Shown here: piece by piece, positions 11,172-21,451 of the stretch
Layout: each line of letters opens with the position of its first letter
Numbering within the stretch: the first letter of the stretch is position 1
Source: Saccoglossus kowalevskii
Lineage: Eukaryota; Hemichordata; Enteropneusta; Harrimaniidae
DNA length: 38,209 nucleotides
Direction of reading: 5' to 3'
Assembly: GCF_000003605.2 (NCBI RefSeq)
Contig: NW_003155738.1
Coordinates: 657,807-696,015 of the forward strand
Notes under the pieces: model-generated
Databases searched by the model: none
Seen by the model: only the letters and a program-made list of their open reading frames with translations
Told to the model about the DNA's origin: nothing
Program-made: the position numbers and the translations under genes

Positions 11172-11726
11172 GACTTTGAATCCCGACAACAATGTCGCTG
11201 GCTCGCTAATAACGATCAAATTACCTACAATAAGAAAGAAGGTGCACGTATACAAGACAACTCGGTTATTACGAAACGAATAGTCGTACAAGAAACTTCA
11301 AGTTTATACGATCCGCTTGGATATTTAACGCCCGTTGTCGTGAAAGCGAAATTGTTCATACAAAAACTGTGGAAAAACAACATTGACTGGGATGACCCAT
11401 TAAGCGACGATATGCATTGGCAATGGAAAGATATATCAACTGTCTTAAGCGCCGTAACCAAGACAACAATAAAACGCATACTTTGATATGGAAATGCTAG
11501 AATTGTGTGATCCGTTGATATCAAAACTTCATCTGGACGTAAAAACCGCCCGCTGACAAAACTGTACCCATCAAATGTGTGTGCAAAGCCCGACAATGTG
11601 TCCACCGAAGACACCCAAGAATCACCCGCTGCTAAACGCGTACCAGATCCTAAAATTATTAATCACCGAGCCTCTACTAGAACTGCAGCCGCTATCGCTC
11701 GACTACGAATCCAGGACATTAATTGA
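11172..11726 (+). pseudogene. BEL/Pao retrotransposon pol remnant, internally deleted
   Basis: One reading frame, interrupted by TGA at 11484 and again at 11508-11510, encodes two separated parts of a BEL/Pao polyprotein. The first (VITKRIVVQETSSLYDPLGY, then LTPVVVKAKLFIQKLW and W-D-D-P-L) is the region just after the reverse transcriptase palm typical of Pao pol. The second (SVDIKTSSGRKNRPLTKLYP) matches the C-terminal DUF5641 domain that follows the integrase, and ends with an Arg/Ala-rich tail and a stop at 11724-11726. The RNase H and integrase regions that should lie between are missing, as are gag, protease and the RT core upstream. It is therefore a deletion derivative, not an active copy. 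The 3' LTR follows directly. Confidence 0.8.
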
Positions 11727-11728
11727 CA

Positions 11729-12150
11729 TGAGAATTGTGAACTGAACTGACTGAACTTAACATTACTCTAATTCGTTTATGATGTTTGTGTGATCTATGT
11801 CTCAATGTATTTTTAACTGCAAGCTTGAATCTATATTTATCGATATTAATTTCAGTAGTTTTTTGTCTTCGAATTTTATTATGTGCGTTTATGATCGATA
11901 TCAATTTATTGTTTAGTTTTTTCCTGATTTATATTTCTCGGCCCGGAGAAATGTCGAAAAGGATTCAATCATGTACAAGGCCATATCCATTATAACCAGT
12001 CATGTACAAGGCCAATATTTAATTTGAGTATATAAGTAGGAGACGAAACGTCTCTACTTTAGTTCGTTCAATAAAGTCATATGTTGCAGTTTCATACGCG
12101 GTTTCATTATTCCATTCCTGAACTTGAACCTACTCTTTTTAACAATTCAC
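11729..12150 (+). mobile_element. 3' LTR of the BEL/Pao element
   Basis: Begins TGAGAATTGTGAA right after the pol stop and ends near AACAATTCACA, giving TG..CA with imperfect short inverted ends. Inside are a TATA box (tatataag, 12029-12036) and AATAAA (12070-12075) about 35 bp apart, the usual U3/R layout. No matching 5' LTR was found in the window, so the 5' part of the element is lost. The exact 3' boundary is uncertain by several bases. Confidence 0.6.
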
Positions 12151-12469
12151 ACAGTGTTTGCTTTAAAAAACACACAGTTGCGTTATTGGATAGCAAAGTT
12201 TGGATAGACAAGCATTGATAATGCATAGACCCCGTTCAGTATTAGCTGTAGTCGATGTAAATGTTCAATACAAGTGGCATGTAGAAATGAAAGATCAACA
12301 CAGATTATAGATTGTATTACTGTCAGTATAGTACCTACGTGGAAATTTTGAACTGAATTGGACTATATCTTAGAGACGAAAGAGCATGAAAGAAAAACGC
12401 AGCCAGTCGGGTTGTTGTTCAAGTATCTCCAAAAGAAATATGGCTTGCGCCGTAACCTAATATGTAAGG

Positions 12470-13750
12470 TCATCATACAACATTTGAACTGAATCACGCC
12501 CTGTTCAGCTACAAGAAACAGTTCCGGACATGTTACAGAATGGGATTTTACGTTTTTTTGACAAAATGGCCATCATTTTGGCAAATTTGATCAAATCTCA
12601 AGACAAAACATGTTGTTGTGTTACCTTGCAGTATACTAGCTATGTACAAAGTATTAACTTTGAACTGAATCAGGCCATATCTTTCAGAGGAATCAGCACA
12701 AAAAGGAAAAAACAAAATGACAGTGAGTCTGCTATTTTGATTGAGACTTAGAAAAAAATATGACGTGCACCTGTAACCCAATATGCATGATCACCATACA
12801 AAGTTGGATTGAAATCGCCCTGTTCATCTGCAAGAAACAGTTCCGGACATGTTACACAATGATATGCTACGTTTTTTGACTAAACAGCCACCATTTCGAT
12901 AAATTTGATCAAATCTCAAGACAAAATATGTTGTTGTGTTACCTTGCAGTATACTACCTATGTACAAACTTTCAGGTGAATCAAATCAGGCCATATCTTT
13001 CAGAGGAATCGGCACAAAAAAGGAAAAAAACAAAATGGCCGCCAGTCGGCCATTTTGGTCCAAATTTTGAAAAATTATGACAAGCACGTGTAACCCAATT
13101 TACATGATCATCATACAAAGTTTGATTGAAATCGCCCTATTCAGCCCAGAGAAACAGTTCCGGACACTTTACAGACTGTGATTTTAGGATATTAAACAAA
13201 ATGGCCATTTCGACAAATTTGATCAAATCTCAAAACAAAACATAGTGTTGTGTTATCTTTAAGTATAGTACCTATGTAAAAACTTTTAACTGAATCAGGC
13301 CATATCTTATTGTGGAATCAGCACAAAAACGAAAAAAACAAAATGGCTGCCAGTCGGCCATCTTGGACCGAATCTCGAAAAAAAGGTGACGTGCACCTAT
13401 AACCTAATATGAATGATCACCATACAAAGTTTGATTGAAATCACCTTGTTCAGCTCAGAGAAACAGTTCCGATCACGTTATAGACTATGATTTTAGGATA
13501 TTCAACAAATTTCATCAAATCTCAAAACAAAACATGGTGTTGTGTTATTTTGAACTGAATCAGGCCATATATTATGGAGGAATTGGCACAAAAACTAAAA
13601 AAAAAAAAAATGGCCGCCAGACGGCCATATCGGACCGAAACTCGTAAAAAAAAGTTACGTGCACTTATAACCCAATATGCATGATCACCATACAAAGTTT
13701 GATTGAAATCACCCTGTTCAGCTCCGAGAAACACTTCCGGACACGTTCAA
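12470..13750. repeat. ~300-bp tandem repeat with a GGCC palindrome, about 5 copies
   Basis: The phrase catacaaagttt/gattgaaatc recurs at about 12473, 12790, 13107, 13416 and 13690. Each full unit holds cctgttcagc..gaaacagttccgga, a gatcaaatctcaagacaaaaca block, caggccatatctt, then a near-palindrome such as aaaatggccgccagtcggcc (13031-13057; also near 13340 and 13607). Units 4 and 5 carry internal deletions. Fragments of the same family occur elsewhere in the window. The 70-80-codon frames within are not conserved in phase between copies and are not genes. Confidence 0.9.
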
Positions 13751-13959
13751 ATATCAGAATTTAGCATGTTTGAGAAACAAAATGGCTTTGTCCGAATGGG
13801 GACTACAAAAACGTCATTCATTACGTACCGGTACTTCGGAGTCTGCCATTGTCGCGAAGACGTACAACCACGTGACCCGTATCTCCAGCAATGGCGGCGG
13901 ATAAAAACTATGTTTACAAACAAACTCTTTTCAGTGCTGTCATGTTGCCATGATTGAAC

Positions 13960-15600
13960 ATATCGGCATTTTGAATGCATGATGCTTAGAGAGAATGGGT
14001 AAACTGATCATGTGTGGTTAATTCTATTAAAGAGTGAACAAATGTCAATTCTCGTCCATATTGCATCTTTAAACAGGCTGATAATATAGATAATTATATT
14101 ATAGCATTATCAATACCAGTGGATTTTATGACGTCATTGCAGCAGATTATTCGCGATAATGTATTACATTATTGAGCATCAAGGCCCTGTCCCATGAATA
14201 TGAATACAATGTTGTTTTCGAAAACGAATGAAGAAGAAACTATTGAAAAAGGAGAAAAATTGGTAGATAACAAGTATTTAATACGAAAATCGGCATCAAA
14301 TAAAACGGTCCATAACCAATAACAACAGATTTCAATATCGAAATCAGACAATACTGTGAGGGCATCGTCGTCTGCTCTGTACGCTAACGCGCGTTCGGTC
14401 GAAGCGTTCCATCTAGTACGCGCGCTTCTAGATTCCGCGACTAATGGCGCTGTCCTGGTGGCCTCCTGATCAGTTCGCCAGTGTTGTTGAAGTGAGGGTA
14501 ACCGAGGATGATTTATCCAAGCAAATGCGATAAACGAAATAGGGGTACAATGTATGTCTACGAGTACAGAGAGATGAATTTGTTCTGTTTTTGTAGTGAG
14601 TAGTACTACAAAATTTGCGAAACGAGATCGACGAAAGACCGACGTGACTTGTATTTCCTCGGCGTCGACTCCCGGTAAATGTAACAGTCCGGGCACAGTT
14701 TGCATAAATAAATGAAAGTATCCGTATTCTCAGGTGTGTATCTGTTTATTTATACAGTGAGAATAAAATCACTGTTGGTTCTCCTTCTAGGATAGCTAAC
14801 ACCCACTAGATTTCCGGTCATGTTCGTAAGTTTCGTTTGGCTTCAAAAAATCCGTCAAATCCCCGCCCTCCCGTGGAATTTAAAATAACTATTACACAGA
14901 CAGGACAGTTGCCAATAATATCTACCTTGATTGTTTGAAAACACTAGTGGGATGGGGAAACGATGCAACTACGTACATGTACCCCGGGTACGCACGACTG
15001 TGGTACGCACCCCTACGCACAGTCGGCCCAGCTGGACCACAGCGGCGATCTAGCGTAGTGTAGTGCAAGGCCGCGGTGGACACCGATACGGCGTACCAGT
15101 CACGGTGTGCCGTTCGCTCGGGCGATCACTGCAATGCTACTCCACACCACACATTCACTCGAAATGTAAATGAGTTCAATACAATAATATTTGATGGATT
15201 AAAACTAGTTTCTTTCTTAGTTTGCCATATGAGATTGTGGAAACAATTTCCAGAAAGACATTTTAAATTATTCACATTCACGGGCCAGTGACTGTGAAAC
15301 TATTCCGTTCACTGTAGATTTTTCTCCAAATTTTCCGCTTTTTAGAGGCAGCAAATCCACTGGTAATGACAACGCTACAAAATAATAACAATAATGAACT
15401 CCCCGACAACCCTCATTATTGTTTAAATAAAAGCAGTAAATTAATCCCCACATATTGTGTTATATCAGTGTGTATGTTGAATGGATCCTAGGTTTCTGGC
15501 ACAAATGTATATTCGTTTCTTAATAACAAAACATATAAGTAATATTTATCTCGAGATTCGACATGTTATTATATATTATAATATTACATTAAAGGGCGGT
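13960..15600. other. CpG-rich interval, possible promoter region; no gene recognised
   Basis: From about 14350 to 15170 CpG is far more frequent than in the flanks, with cgcgcgttcggtcgaagcg near 14388 and cggtgtgccgttcgctcggg near 15103. Both strands are open over 14330-14470, including a 178-codon minus-strand frame (14169-14705), but I recognise no domain and see no supporting splice pattern. A promoter or first-exon region for a flanking gene is one reading; an unannotated insertion is another. Confidence 0.3.
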
Positions 15601-15633
15601 AGTTCCCGCGCGTGCGAGAACTTGGCAGAACAA

Positions 15634-15836
15634 CTATGTCACATCAGAACCTGGTGGAAGAAAATCTTATCAATAGTGATGATGACATTGTCAGTGAGAA
15701 TGAAAGTGATCTGAGCTATCTTCTAGTAGTAGTAATGATGGTGATGACGATGTTACAGATGAGGATGAAAATACCACTAGGAGCAGACGCTCACTTTTTG
15801 AATGTGACAGAAATGAAGATTATGAGCCTATAAATA
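15634..15836 (+). pseudogene. acidic low-complexity segment, possibly coding
   Basis: An ATG at 15634 opens into NLVEENLINSDDDIVSENES. After a frame change near 15720 a second frame continues SNDGDDDVTDEDENTTRSRR. Together they give an Asp/Glu/Ser-rich stretch like the acidic N-termini of many transposon-derived proteins. It lies 100 bp before the first recognised exon of the DUF6589 gene. The frame change may be real decay or an unrecognised short intron. No domain can be assigned. Confidence 0.25.
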
Positions 15837-15942
15837 TAGTGACTGTTGACAAATGTTAGCTATGTTAATAATACTATCCTACAAAATAATCAATAACCTT
15901 AGCAGTGGCAAATTTTAATTCCATTTTGTCTTTTCTATACAG

Positions 15943-16184
15943 CTACTGGATATAGCTTATGTTGGAACAATGTCCAGAAACTCAGTTTGACTCGCTATCA
16001 CACATCAGTGAAGCAAAATCAATTTCTCATGTTGGCCATGTGCTTCGCCACCCAAAACAGAATACAGTCTAGGGACTTTGAAGAGGACAAAAGAAAATCA
16101 GCGTCAAATATTCCTCTGAGTTGCTTCCTATCATCAAAAGAAGACTGGAATAGACTGAAACAAAGAATGGAAATTATCTCAAAA
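15943..16184 (+). pseudogene. DUF6589-type protein, exon with the W-x-N-V / Q-N motif
   Basis: Acceptor ttttctatacag| is followed by an open frame (two bases of a split codon, then 80 codons). It encodes GYSLCWNNVQKLSLTRYHTS, then NQFLMLAMCFATQNRI, an acidic/basic linker, and IPLSCFLSSKEDWNRLKQ. This matches the part of DUF6589 proteins where an Asp/Asn-Asn-Val segment precedes a 'N-Q-x-L' helix and the 'W/F-L-P-s' linker. The donor is taken at AAA|GTAAAA (phase 0), which fits the next exon; the frame stays open to a TAA at 16281-16283, so a later donor is possible. Confidence 0.55.
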
Positions 16185-16344
16185 GTAAAACACATACTAA
16201 GAAGAAAAGCAAGAAAAGTTGTTAGTTTATCACAGATTACATGTTCTGAATTTGTCACACCTTGCACTTTAAGTATGTTTTAAAAAATGAAACGATTTGT
16301 GGAAATTCAAGATTTAATACCAGATGTTTACAATGTCCTTGTAG

Positions 16345-16587
16345 GTTAACTTAGGAGTGGTACATGAAAACCCAGGCAGTGGAAAAGATGTTGTTGCCAA
16401 CATGAAACATCTAAAGAAATACGTTCCAACTCGGCCCAATGTGATACTATGTAATGGGGATCAGTCCTCTGTTGAAAGGATGATAGAAGCCAGGATATCA
16501 ATGGCAGCTAGTGAAAATCCGGTTAATAGGTTTGCTTGGCTTGAACCCACACCACCACAATTTCACAGGCGTGGCATAGTATTGCAC
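16345..16587 (+). pseudogene. DUF6589-type protein, core exon (G-D-Q-x-S-V-E-R-M motif)
   Basis: This is the most diagnostic exon of the gene: 243 bp, phase 0 at both ends, flanked by ccttgtag| and CAC|GTAATG. It encodes VNLGVVHENPGSGKDVV, LKKYVPTRPNVILCNGDQ, SSVERMIEARISMA and WLEPTPPQFHRR. The pattern V-P......GDq.(s/t)VERm.eA...... L.P.P..FH is the hallmark of DUF6589, a domain found in large, lineage-expanded animal and fungal proteins of unknown biochemical function, commonly thought to be transposon-related. The Gly-Asp followed by Glu-Arg and the FHrr end are intact here. It should join an exon near 17043, but the phases do not match (0 versus 2), so a short exon may be missing or unrecognised. 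Confidence 0.65.
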
Positions 16588-17042
16588 GTAATGTGCTTAT
16601 ATAGTGTCATTTTATTTATAAATATATCAGTATTTATGTATATGTGAGTAGACTGTTTTCTTTTGAATAGAATTAAAACTCGAAAATGGTGTGCGAAATG
16701 GTGCCTCTCGATTGTTATTGTGATGTCGTCAGCATTTTTATTCTGAAAGAAAAATCAACAAATTAGACCTTATGAACTGTTATGTGTGATGCATCATTAT
16801 TTCAAACACTATAATGGTTATTCTGTAAATCAATATGTCAGAGTTCTGATTTGGGTTCTTGAATATTAAATTCATTTTTATCATACAATGCCTTTGAGGT
16901 AAAGAAAGAAAAACATGACGTGTAATTTTATTCACATTTGAACTCACTATTTTATTTTATTTGTTGTTGAGATACAATGATAGAAACCTGTACATTTCCA
17001 AAGATGCCGTAACATTATTCTTCTTTTGTAATTATTTTTTAG

Positions 17043-17269
17043 GACATTATGGATACTATGTACTCACCAAAAGTGCTGGCAGTCGTGGTACACTATACAA
17101 CATACGTACCATTTTCAAGCACAAGAATGTAAAGACAAAAGTCATGGATAATTTGAATGAAGTAACTAATCTGATTAATTTTACTACTGAAGGTTTTGTG
17201 ATACTTCTCGAACTTACATTACTGCAATTGGAAGTCATTGACAGCATTCCAGTAGACTTTAAATTCCAG
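17043..17269 (+). pseudogene. DUF6589-type protein, exon with the K-G-T-L-Y motif
   Basis: Acceptor attattttttag|, donor CAG|GTGTGA; two bases of a split codon plus 75 codons. It encodes TKSAGSRGTLYNIRTIFKHK, NVKTKVMDNLNEVTNLI and a Leu-rich helix ending VIDSIPVDFKFQ. In DUF6589 proteins a (K/R)-G-T-L-(F/Y) segment followed by 'V...V...fN....f' sits just after the GD..VER core, so order and content agree. The frame upstream of the acceptor is also open, but reads through the polypyrimidine tract and is not coding. Confidence 0.55.
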
Positions 17270-17279
17270 GTGTGAATGG

Positions 17280-17396
17280 TTGGTTGTCACCAAGATTGGC
17301 ACATGATTTGAAATGGAACAGGACTGCAAACCAGGTGGAACAGGTACAATATTCCACTAGATCTGGTGAACGAATTTCTTAATAATGAATTCAAAG
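17280..17396 (+). pseudogene. DUF6589-type protein, N-I-P-L-D-L segment with two frame breaks and a lost donor
   Basis: Three frames must be joined to read the family motif: LAHDLKWNRTAN, then P-G-G-T-G, then NIPLDLVNEFLNNEFK. The breaks fall near 17330 and 17347, each equal to one missing base. NiPLDL.nE.lNr.fK is a recognised late motif in this family. The segment ends AAAG at 17396, followed by GGGAGTG where a consensus donor would read GTGAGTG; the next exon (18156) would complete the split codon correctly (G + AT = Asp). Taken together this looks like a decayed exon. Confidence 0.5.
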
Positions 17397-18155
17397 GGGA
17401 GTGTGTTTACTTAAGTTGTCAAATGAAACATGACATACACATACACATGGCACAAAATAAATATATTTAGAAGATATTGTTCATATGACAAAACGTTATA
17501 CCCGGTAATTGGATGAGTTGATAATGTTCAATATTATGAGATGTGTTTTTGCCTTGCCATATCACAACCATGATAGTTTATATAGTTGTTGCCATGGCAA
17601 TTGCAATATTACAGGTTACAAATTTCATAGAAGTACTTACCAAATATCAAAGCAATTGAGCTGGTAGTTTTCAAGAAAAAGTCAAAATTTAAATTTTAAA
17701 GGACGATGGACAGACGGATGGCAACAAACAATCACTTGTATGAATAGCTGCATCTCCAATAACAGCAGAGCTAAAAATTGTATTTTCAACTTTTTTTCTG
17801 AGAAGTATTAGCCTGATGACTTTAATACACATAAATTTGTTTTGGCGAACATGTGACCTAATATTTGGTCTTGGTATGAAAATATGAAAAAGTTGTATGT
17901 GTACAGGAGTCAAAAATATTAATCCTATTTAAATCAGTTTGCTGCTTCTTGACTGCAGTCAAGACAAATTATGAAAACATTGTACATGAAAGTGGGTTAT
18001 TCAGGACCAATGATTGCTACAGTATAATTCAGTGTGTGTGTACAGGAACATATTCCAATATACTATGTACATCCTGTAGAAATCATTTTGCACACATTCA
18101 TAATGAAATCATATAGTATATTTTTTTAAATGAAAAACAACTTATATTTTCACAG

Positions 18156-18504
18156 ATAATTTGAAACATAGTCATGGCCAGTATACAGACACCCAGGTTG
18201 CTCGAGCTAGTCAACTTGTTGGGAGCCTAGGAAGAAAATGAACCAAGCTTATTTTGCAAAAGTTGTGGATATCCATATCTGCAAGGTCACTGCTACCATA
18301 GAATCTTATAAAGATGATGTAAAAAAGTTTATAAAAACTTATAAGAATGATAGACTGTTTGAGATAGTTCAGGGTAGAAAATTTACTGACTTTGCAAACT
18401 TTGAACATAAAATTGCAGTCAGAGAACCTTGTAAACTTAAAGAAACATTAAAGAGATATTCTGTCAATTTAGATGATGAAATCAGATGTCTGCCAACAAA
18501 ATAA
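18156..18504 (+). pseudogene. DUF6589-type protein, C-terminal exon with one-base frame break
   Basis: After ttttcacag| the frame encodes NLKHSHGQYTDTQVARAS and QLVGSLGRK, then meets TGA at 18238-18240. One base over, an 88-codon frame starts at the same A run (ggaagaaaatgaacc) and continues with a Lys/Tyr-rich tail (SYKDDVKKFIKTYKND, then LFEIVQGRKFTDF) to a TAA at 18502. A single missing A in the run at 18233-18238 would fuse the two. This fits the C-terminus of DUF6589 proteins ('fK d.l.......t..... RaS....'). Sequencing error in a short homopolymer cannot be excluded, but three other lesions in the gene favour true decay. Confidence 0.5.
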
Positions 18505-19600
18505 TGATTTTGCATGCAGTTTATTTGGTGAGTACATGTAATAATAAAATATATTGCCAAAAATTTAATTTCATACTTGTATAGTTAATAGAGGTGAGAA
18601 TATATCAATATTATTGTTACGAGCAAAAAATTCAAACAAAATTTTAATAGAGATAATATGGTACCTGTTTCATCACAATGAATCGCATACAGTAATTGTT
18701 ATATTAGTAGCACATGGAAATATATGTTACATTTTATAGATCAGCCTACTCACAATGCTGTATTCGCTCTAATAGAAGTGCATATCCAATATAAATGTAC
18801 ATTACACTAAACATGTTATTCTATGGAGAAGGTTTGTGAGATTGCAGGTATATTTGCCTAAGTGGTAAGAACATCCAGTACTCTGGAAATGAAATGTGTG
18901 AAAAAGGTTCAGGCAAGATATCAAATACTAAAGTGACAATAGCTGTGATTTTGAACAATTTTTTGATAAAATATAACCTCCTAAAGGTGGCCAAATCTTA
19001 CTGAAATATTATTTAGACACAATTGTGCTTTAAAAAATGTGATGCGAAAACTAAGGGTCAAATAGTCGCCATTTTTTGAAATCTGTCACATGATTGAGGT
19101 CATAAAAAATGTTGACACATGACATACATAAATATAAAATCAACAGTGAGAGACCGCCAGAAAGAAGACAACGTATTTGACATTTCGCCAAGGGTCTCCG
19201 GTAAGTTATCTTGTACCGTAATCCCCAAGGATCGCTCGACAAAACTGCATTTCAATAGACGCCGCCCTCTGGAGACAAGGATAAAACCCTGTTGCCATCT
19301 GTTGCCACTTGCAAGTGATGTACAACGTTGATATAGCATATATGCTAAACTTTCAGTATTCACATTTCAGCAATGGCCTTTACAAATTGGCACTGATGAC
19401 ATAGGAAATGTTTTATTGAAAATAAAAATTGGGGAAAAAAGATCAATAGTTGCAGCTATTGTCACTTTAATAATTCATTTTTTCAGCAAAACAGAATATT
19501 TATATTTTTAACTTGTGAGAGTGATGTTTCACATATTTGCAATTTGGTAATGCTACTTTAAGGGGTTGTATAAGTGTACACCTCTCATTGTTTGCAAAAA
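18505..19600. other. intergenic, no gene recognised
   Basis: Space between the converging DUF6589 (+) and RecQ-like (-) remnants. Overlapping frames on both strands near 19051-19363 share a GC-richer patch (gacgccgccctctggagac) and do not resemble any family I know. The 3' ends of both genes may extend into it. Confidence 0.4.
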
Positions 19601-19619
19601 AGAGATCTAAAGCTTGTTT

Positions 19620-20043
19620 TGACATGGACACAATTGTCTGCACACACAGCAACGTGCAGTAATGACAGGTACATAAGTCACATGACATATTACAATGTGG
19701 TTTATCACAAATGTCTTGCAGATAATGTTGGTCCATTTCATGTATACTTAAAACATGCAAAATTTCAAATCTCAGACAATTCATATTTCTATTAATAAGT
19801 TAATAAGTTTTTCAGAAAATTGTCTTATCTTCTTCATATCTAAATGCATCTATGTTCGGCGTGCATAGCAGTATGCCTCGCCATGGCATCGTCCAACTTC
19901 CTGCCAGTATTGCAGCACATTGTTGCTTCCTCCCCAGTGTATTATGATCCCAATATCTGGTATATTAATCCCATTCCAGAAGCAACTGTTGCAACAACAC
20001 ATCTGATGCTGCTATCGGGCAGTGAAAACTCTGCCAACACCCT
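19620..20043 (-). pseudogene. RecQ-like helicase, motifs V-VI and zinc-binding end, broken
   Basis: Reading down from 20043: RVLAEFSLPDSSIRCVVATV, A-S-G-M-G (motif V), a one-base break at about 19970, then INIPDIGIIIHWGG and YWQEVGRCHGEAYCYARR (motif VI). An in-frame TAG follows at 19850-19852, and after a further frame change comes NCLRFEILHVL and CDKPHCNMSCDLC, which resembles the RecQ zinc-binding module (C-x-R..iL, then a Cys cluster ending in CD-x-C). Motif VI normally reads QE.GRaGRdG; here the second Gly-Arg is lost (GRCHGEA), removing the arginine finger. Acceptor is probably atcaaaag| or the upstream ctgaag|. At least two frame breaks and one stop make a working protein unlikely. Confidence 0.6.
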
Positions 20044-20815
20044 CTTTTGATCTTCAGCTTCGAAATACAGATACATGGTACATGTCAACCATTCTATTTT
20101 TTACACTTTTTTTCTTCTCTATGTATGCATGTTCACCCAGTTTAACCATCTTTTACCAGCCTGGGTGTTACTTCTGTAATTTGTTATATATTTGTTTTAA
20201 AAATATTTGTTTTATTTATTTCTGTGTTCATTTCATATTCATTGTATTTAAAAGGGCATTTGAAGGCTGTTGATTTTCTGATTATGCCAAATTTCTTTTA
20301 ATTTGGTTCTCCTTGACACATCAATACTGATTTGAAAACTATGAATTTAGTTTCTTCGACATGAATATATGTCAGCATCATTGTAATGATGTGTATCAAG
20401 TTCCAATACTAAGCTAAACAACATAATACCATAGACGTGTGGAATTATACAACTTGTGTAATCCATACCATCATTTTAAATGCAATATGGATAAACAACA
20501 TGTACATTTTAAATATTGCTGTTTTGTATAGACATAACAGTGCTGATTTTCCAATATGCATGTGCATCTATGCTTTTGGTACCTACGATAACAATCAATA
20601 CAATTAGTGTTTTCGATTTCTCAACTAATACTTTTGAGTGTCCTGCAAATGGAATATTTTTTAGCTACCGATAAATCATAATCTGATTTGGTCTACAGTA
20701 CAGTGTATCCAACAATAATATTTAAGAAAGTGTTTGTTTTCGTCCATAATGCATCTTTAATAGATGGATTGAAATTAAATTTCTATTCATTGCTGAATGC
20801 CTGTGGCAGGGCTAC

Positions 20816-21003
20816 TTGCCTAGATTCAGAATTGAAGTGCATTCATAAACACATCCTTCCCCAACCCCAGGGTTAAATGACATCCATATACTATTTGTGT
20901 CGATGACTGGAAAATAGTCTGCGGCAATATTAAAGAACAAAACACAATTTCCTTAAAGAATCCCATGCCTACTTCACTTTTCATATTTAAGTATAGGTTT
21001 GGC
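20816..21003 (-). pseudogene. RecQ-like helicase, exon between motifs III and IV
   Basis: Acceptor tgtatag| gives G to complete the Arg codon left by the upstream exon (AG|G), so the junction reads D-R-P-N-L-Y-L-N, the classical RecQ '(n/d)RpNi.l' segment. It continues through EIVFCSLILPQTI and QIVYGC, the position of motif Ia/IV (ktIiFc.s...), to GLGKDVFMNAL. The frame stops at 20834; one frame over, NSESRQ leads to a possible donor AGGCAA|GTAGCC at 20816/20815. A one-base break is therefore likely near 20835. Confidence 0.5.
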
Positions 21004-21113
21004 CTATACAATAATATACATAACAATTCAATATTTGTTAGTCAGGTACTTCATTATTTTACCGTTATAAAATGCATGCAATAAATTATTTAGGGACTTG
21101 ATAATAGTATTAC

Positions 21114-21286
21114 CTGTCAGGATGTTTAGCAACTACAAAAACATCACTATCATCAAGATGCAGCACTTTGAAAAAAAAATCTTGATACTTTCTGTTATTG
21201 TTGCTGACAATATCAAAATACTCGCACTTGTTAAGTGTCTTCGAAAATCACCAACTTGTTTATAAATAGGCCTAAATGTTTCACCC
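21114..21286 (-). pseudogene. RecQ-like helicase, motif III exon with homopolymer frame break
   Basis: Acceptor tctcacgatag| at 21288/21287 and donor GACAG|GTAATA at 21113. The first G completes Trp with the upstream TG, giving W-G-E-T-F-R-P-I-Y, the segment after motif II in RecQ proteins ('c.s.WGhdFRp.Y..l'). Then come DFRRHLTSASILILSATITE (motif III, S-A-T in place of T-A-T) and, after a run of nine T (21171-21179), FKVLHLDDSDVFVVAKHPDR in a shifted frame. One more T would restore the frame. The exon therefore carries either a real lesion or a homopolymer miscall. Confidence 0.65.
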
Positions 21287-21451
21287 CTATCGTGAGAAAT
21301 AAAATAAACATGGCATTTCATTAAATTGTATTATTGCGAGGAGTATTTCATGGACTTATTCATTCTAGAATCGATACCAATTTTTCACGAAAAAAAAAAC
21401 AAAACCAAAAAAAACATAACTTTGTTTTAACTTTTAAAAAAATGTTGTTAC

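Noticed and set aside
10835-11291. Minus-strand frames of 69 and 121 codons
   Set aside because: They overlap each other and are antisense to the BEL pol remnant at one end, with no family resemblance.
14169-14705. 178-codon minus-strand frame, the longest in the window
   Set aside because: No recognised domain; the plus strand is also open over part of it, and CpG-rich sequence has few stops. Not supported as a gene.
19844-20273. Plus-strand frames of 68 and 83 codons
   Set aside because: The first is antisense to the helicase motif V-VI segment; the second is hydrophobic read-through of T-rich sequence.
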